NCBI GenBank assembly: GCA_025454095.1
Contig: JALOPC010000044.1
Span: 1-8,699 of the forward strand
Direction: 5' to 3'
Origin: Syntrophales bacterium
GTDB lineage: Bacteria > Desulfobacterota > Syntrophia > Syntrophales > UBA2192
Length of the DNA: 8,699 nucleotides
Position numbers and translations under genes: made by a program. Under the pieces are notes generated by a model. It saw only the letters and a list, made by a program, of their open reading frames with translations. It was not told the DNA's origin and ran no database searches. Position 1 is the first letter of the stretch. Every line of letters starts with the position of its first letter. This document shows positions 6,601 to 8,699 of the stretch, in pieces.

Positions 6601-7908
6601 ATGGAGTGGTGGGCCCTGCTGAGCCTCATCTTCGCCGCGCTGCTGGTCCTCATCATGATCGGCATCCCCGTCGCCTTCGCCCTCGGGATCCTGTCGCTCG
6701 CCCTCGTGCTGATCTTCCTGGGCCCCAACCAGCTGATCGTCTTCTCCACGACCGCCTTCGGGCAGATCGACAACTTCGCCCTCGTCGCCATCCCGCTGTT
6801 CATCTTCATGGCCGAGGTCATCCTGCACTCCGGGGTGAGCACCGACGCCTTCGACATGCTCTCGAAGTGGACCTCGCGCCTGCCGGGCGGGCTGGCGGTG
6901 GCCGCCCAGCTGACCTGCACCCTCTTCGCCTCCGTCTGCGGGGCGAGCACGGCCACGGCGGCCGCCGTGGGCAGCATCGCCGTGCCCGAGATGATGAGCC
7001 GGGGCTACGACAAGCGGCTCACCTGCGGCTCCATCGCCGCCGGGGGCGCGCTGGGCGCGCTCATCCCGCCGAGCATCTACATGATCATCTACGGCACCCT
7101 TGTCGAGGAGTCCATCGGGCAGCTCTTCATGGGCGGGGTCATCCCGGGGCTCATGCTCAGCGGCATGTTCATCGCCCTTATCGTCATCCGATGCGCCTTC
7201 CGGCCGGGGCTGGCGCCCCTGGCGCAGGAGGTGACCTGGGCCGACCGCTGGCGCTCGCTCTACAAGGTGTGGGCCATCCTCTTCCTGGCGGCGGCGATGC
7301 TGGCGGCCATCTACTTCGGCATCGCCACGCCCTCGGAGATCGCCGGCGTGGGCTGCTTCCTCGCCCTCGCGATCGGGTTCGCCTACCGCAGGCTCACCTG
7401 GACGGCCCTCAAGGGGGCCTTCCTGAGCACCTGCCGCATCACCTGCTTCATCGGGTGGATCCTGGTGGCCGCCACGGTGTTCGGCTACATCCTGTCGTTT
7501 TTGCAGCTGCCGCAGCAGCTCTCGGAGTGGCTTGTCGCGCAGTCGGCCTCCCCGTACCTCGTGATCCTCGGCATCAACATCCTGCTCATCTTCCTGGGCT
7601 GCATCATGGACCCCGCGGGGATCCTGCTGGTGACGATCCCGATCCTCGTGCCCGTCATCAAGGCCCTGGGATTCGACCCCGTCTGGTTCGGCGTGATGTT
7701 CGTGGTGAACATGGAGCTGGCGCAGATCACCCCCCCGCTGGGGCTCAACCTCTTCATCATCAAGAGCATCGCGCCGCCGGAGGTGACCCTGAAGGACATC
7801 CTCATCGGCGCCTGGCCCTTCATGGTCCTCGATCTCGTCGGCCTGGCCCTGGTGATTATCTTCCCGCAGATCATCCTGTGGCTCCCCTCGACGATGCTGC
7901 GGGGGTAG
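6601..7908 (+). CDS. dctM: TRAP transporter large permease DctM (system 2)
   Basis: This 435-residue, highly hydrophobic inner-membrane protein is the transport subunit of the second TRAP system. Motifs in order: IPLFIFMAEV (64-73), CGASTATAAAVGSIAVPEMM (113-132), LIPPSIYMIIYG (154-165), GIATPSEIAGVG (240-251), LGCIMDPAG (332-340), QITPPLGLNLF (375-385) and FPQIILWLPS (421-430). Start choice: the ATG at 6601 has GGAGG (6589-6593) seven bases upstream, a good spacing. An in-frame ATG at 6595 overlaps the dctQ2 stop as ATGA and adds only Met-Thr, but sits one base from that RBS. Either start couples it to dctQ2. The first system has a 60-base gap with a hairpin at this junction. Length and helices match ordinary unfused DctM. 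Confidence 0.95.
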   Translation: MEWWALLSLIFAALLVLIMIGIPVAFALGILSLALVLIFLGPNQLIVFSTTAFGQIDNFALVAIPLFIFMAEVILHSGVSTDAFDMLSKWTSRLPGGLAVAAQLTCTLFASVCGASTATAAAVGSIAVPEMMSRGYDKRLTCGSIAAGGALGALIPPSIYMIIYGTLVEESIGQLFMGGVIPGLMLSGMFIALIVIRCAFRPGLAPLAQEVTWADRWRSLYKVWAILFLAAAMLAAIYFGIATPSEIAGVGCFLALAIGFAYRRLTWTALKGAFLSTCRITCFIGWILVAATVFGYILSFLQLPQQLSEWLVAQSASPYLVILGINILLIFLGCIMDPAGILLVTIPILVPVIKALGFDPVWFGVMFVVNMELAQITPPLGLNLFIIKSIAPPEVTLKDILIGAWPFMVLDLVGLALVIIFPQIILWLPSTMLRG

Positions 7909-7952
7909 CGGCAGGACGCGGAGGACGAAACGGCTCTCTTCATTCAGGAACA

Positions 7953-8049
7953 AGCGGGGCTTGCCTTCCCAAAGACCCTGACCCCGTCTCAGACCCCCGG
8001 TGACGGCGCCTCTCTCCTGTGACCGGAACGGGAAAAGGCAAGCCCCGCT
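7953..8049. repeat. Long inverted repeat after the TRAP cluster
   Basis: AGCGGGGCTTGCCTT (7953-7967) is an exact inverted copy of AAGGCAAGCCCCGCT (8035-8049). Three more pairs (7968-7970 with 8030-8032) extend the stem past a two-base bulge, leaving a 59-base loop. That loop holds a smaller complementary pair, CCGGT (7997-8001) and ACCGG (8022-8026). Neither end has a T-run, so it is not a classic intrinsic terminator, although a stem this strong could still end or protect the operon transcript. It could also be a REP-like palindromic element. The 11-mer GGCAAGCCCCG of the right arm also occurs at 5966-5976. No transposase is nearby. Confidence 0.6.
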
Positions 8050-8091
8050 CCCCCCATCCCCCGGGCGTCGAGCCCCGAGGCAAGATCGCCC

Positions 8092-8121
8092 TTGTCACGG
8101 CCCGGCGCCGTCTGCTACCCT
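8092..8121 (+). promoter_or_regulatory. Sigma-70-like promoter for the VTT gene, likely leaderless
   Basis: TTGTCA (8092-8097) matches the -35 consensus at five of six positions. It is followed after 18 bases by TACCCT (8116-8121), which keeps the key T, A and final T of the -10 box and has the extended TG at 8113-8114. The expected transcript start is about seven bases downstream, at or next to the A of the ATG at 8128. The absence of any RBS before this ATG fits a leaderless message. Confidence 0.5.
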
Positions 8122-8127
8122 GTGGGC

Positions 8128-8699
8128 ATGAGAGTTGCGAACATCCTCAAGGGCGCCTTCGTCCTTGTCCTGATCCTGTTTGCGGCGGTTGCCTGGTATC
8201 GCTTCGACCTTTCGGCCTTCTTCGAGCCCGCGCGCATCGAGGCCCTCCTCGGGGACATCGGGCCGCTGGCGCCGCTGATCTACATGGCTATCATGGCGGC
8301 CACGGCCGTCCTCATCCCGATCCCGGGCCCGCCGCTGTTCGTGATCGCCGGCGCGCTCTTCGGGCCCGTCATGGGAACCTTGTACGCCGTCGCGGGCTCC
8401 GTGGCCGGGGCGATCGTCGCCTTCGCCGTCGCGCGCTTCCTGGGCCGGGAGTTCATCGAGTCGCTGGTCGGCCGGCAGGTCGTCATCTGCTGCGAGTGCT
8501 CCGAGGGGCTGCTGACGAAGGTCGTCTTCTTCTCGCGCCTCCTGCCGCTCGTCTCCTTCGACGTCGTGAGCTACGGTGCGGGTCTCACCCGGATGCGCCT
8601 GCGCAACTTCGCCCTGGCGACGCTGCTGGGGTCGATCCCCATGACCTTCGTCTACCACAGCTTCGGCTCCGTGCTGAGGGTCGGCGCGGCGACGGCCGC
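8128..8699 (+). CDS. TVP38/DedA-type VTT domain membrane protein, 3' end outside window
   Basis: The frame opens with ATG at 8128 and stays open for 190 codons to the window edge; the C-terminus is missing (family length is often about 220-240). It is an integral membrane protein of the TVP38/TMEM64 (SNARE-associated, VTT) family, related to DedA. Seen are an N-terminal helix (about 8-24), a second hydrophobic stretch (46-66), the re-entrant-loop region PIPGPPLFVIAGALFGPVMG (64-83), a helix (85-103) ending in R103-FLGR, then FFSRLLPLVSFDVVSYGAGLT (134-154) and GSIPMTFVYHSFG (168-180). Family members are linked to membrane homeostasis or lipid transport; the exact role is unknown. A Cys cluster C121-C-E-C124 is notable. 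There is no RBS, but a promoter-like sequence sits directly upstream. A separate transcription unit from the TRAP cluster is likely. Confidence 0.85.
   Translation, partial: MRVANILKGAFVLVLILFAAVAWYRFDLSAFFEPARIEALLGDIGPLAPLIYMAIMAATAVLIPIPGPPLFVIAGALFGPVMGTLYAVAGSVAGAIVAFAVARFLGREFIESLVGRQVVICCECSEGLLTKVVFFSRLLPLVSFDVVSYGAGLTRMRLRNFALATLLGSIPMTFVYHSFGSVLRVGAATA

Noticed and set aside
6376..7953. 525-codon minus-strand open frame over dctQ2 and dctM2
   Set aside because: Same antisense shadow pattern, with highly charged low-complexity content opposite a clear permease.
8095..8658. 187-codon minus-strand open frame over the VTT gene
   Set aside because: It reads as charged low-complexity sequence, while the + strand encodes a recognisable VTT membrane domain that runs off the window end.

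Overview
The window is GC-rich, densely coding DNA from a bacterium. All eight genes lie on the + strand, and most have strong AAGGAGG-type ribosome binding sites. The tripartite TRAP transporters, a class III CoA-transferase and a likely TTGNCA/TGnTA promoter fit a Gram-negative, possibly deltaproteobacterial (Desulfobacterota-like) or other proteobacterial organism. The taxon is inferred from gene content and style only; no marker gene is present.

Layout: 1-88 is a leader with a small hairpin and a strong RBS. 89-466 encodes a small cupin. 495-1712 encodes a CaiB/BaiF (class III) CoA-transferase. 1785-4843 holds a complete TRAP transporter (binding protein P1, small membrane subunit Q1, large permease M1). 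4908-7908 holds a second complete TRAP transporter (P2, Q2, M2) in the same order. 7909-8127 is non-coding and carries a long inverted repeat and a promoter-like sequence. 8128 to the window end is the start of a TVP38/DedA-type (VTT domain) membrane protein that runs off the edge.

How it may work together: the first seven genes are co-directional with gaps of 2 to 116 bases, so they are plausibly one operon or two overlapping units. The TRAP systems would import an organic acid (or two related ones) from the periplasm using an ion gradient. The CoA-transferase would then convert an acid to its CoA thioester for catabolism. The cupin is a small metal-site beta-barrel of unknown reaction. The substrate cannot be read from the sequence.

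The families are all well known; I see no clear sign of a wholly new system. The points most worth a second look are the pairing of two divergent, complete TRAP sets behind one CoA-transferase, GC-rich hairpins in most of the gaps inside this cluster, a 15-bp perfect inverted repeat after the cluster, and a likely leaderless promoter in front of the VTT gene.
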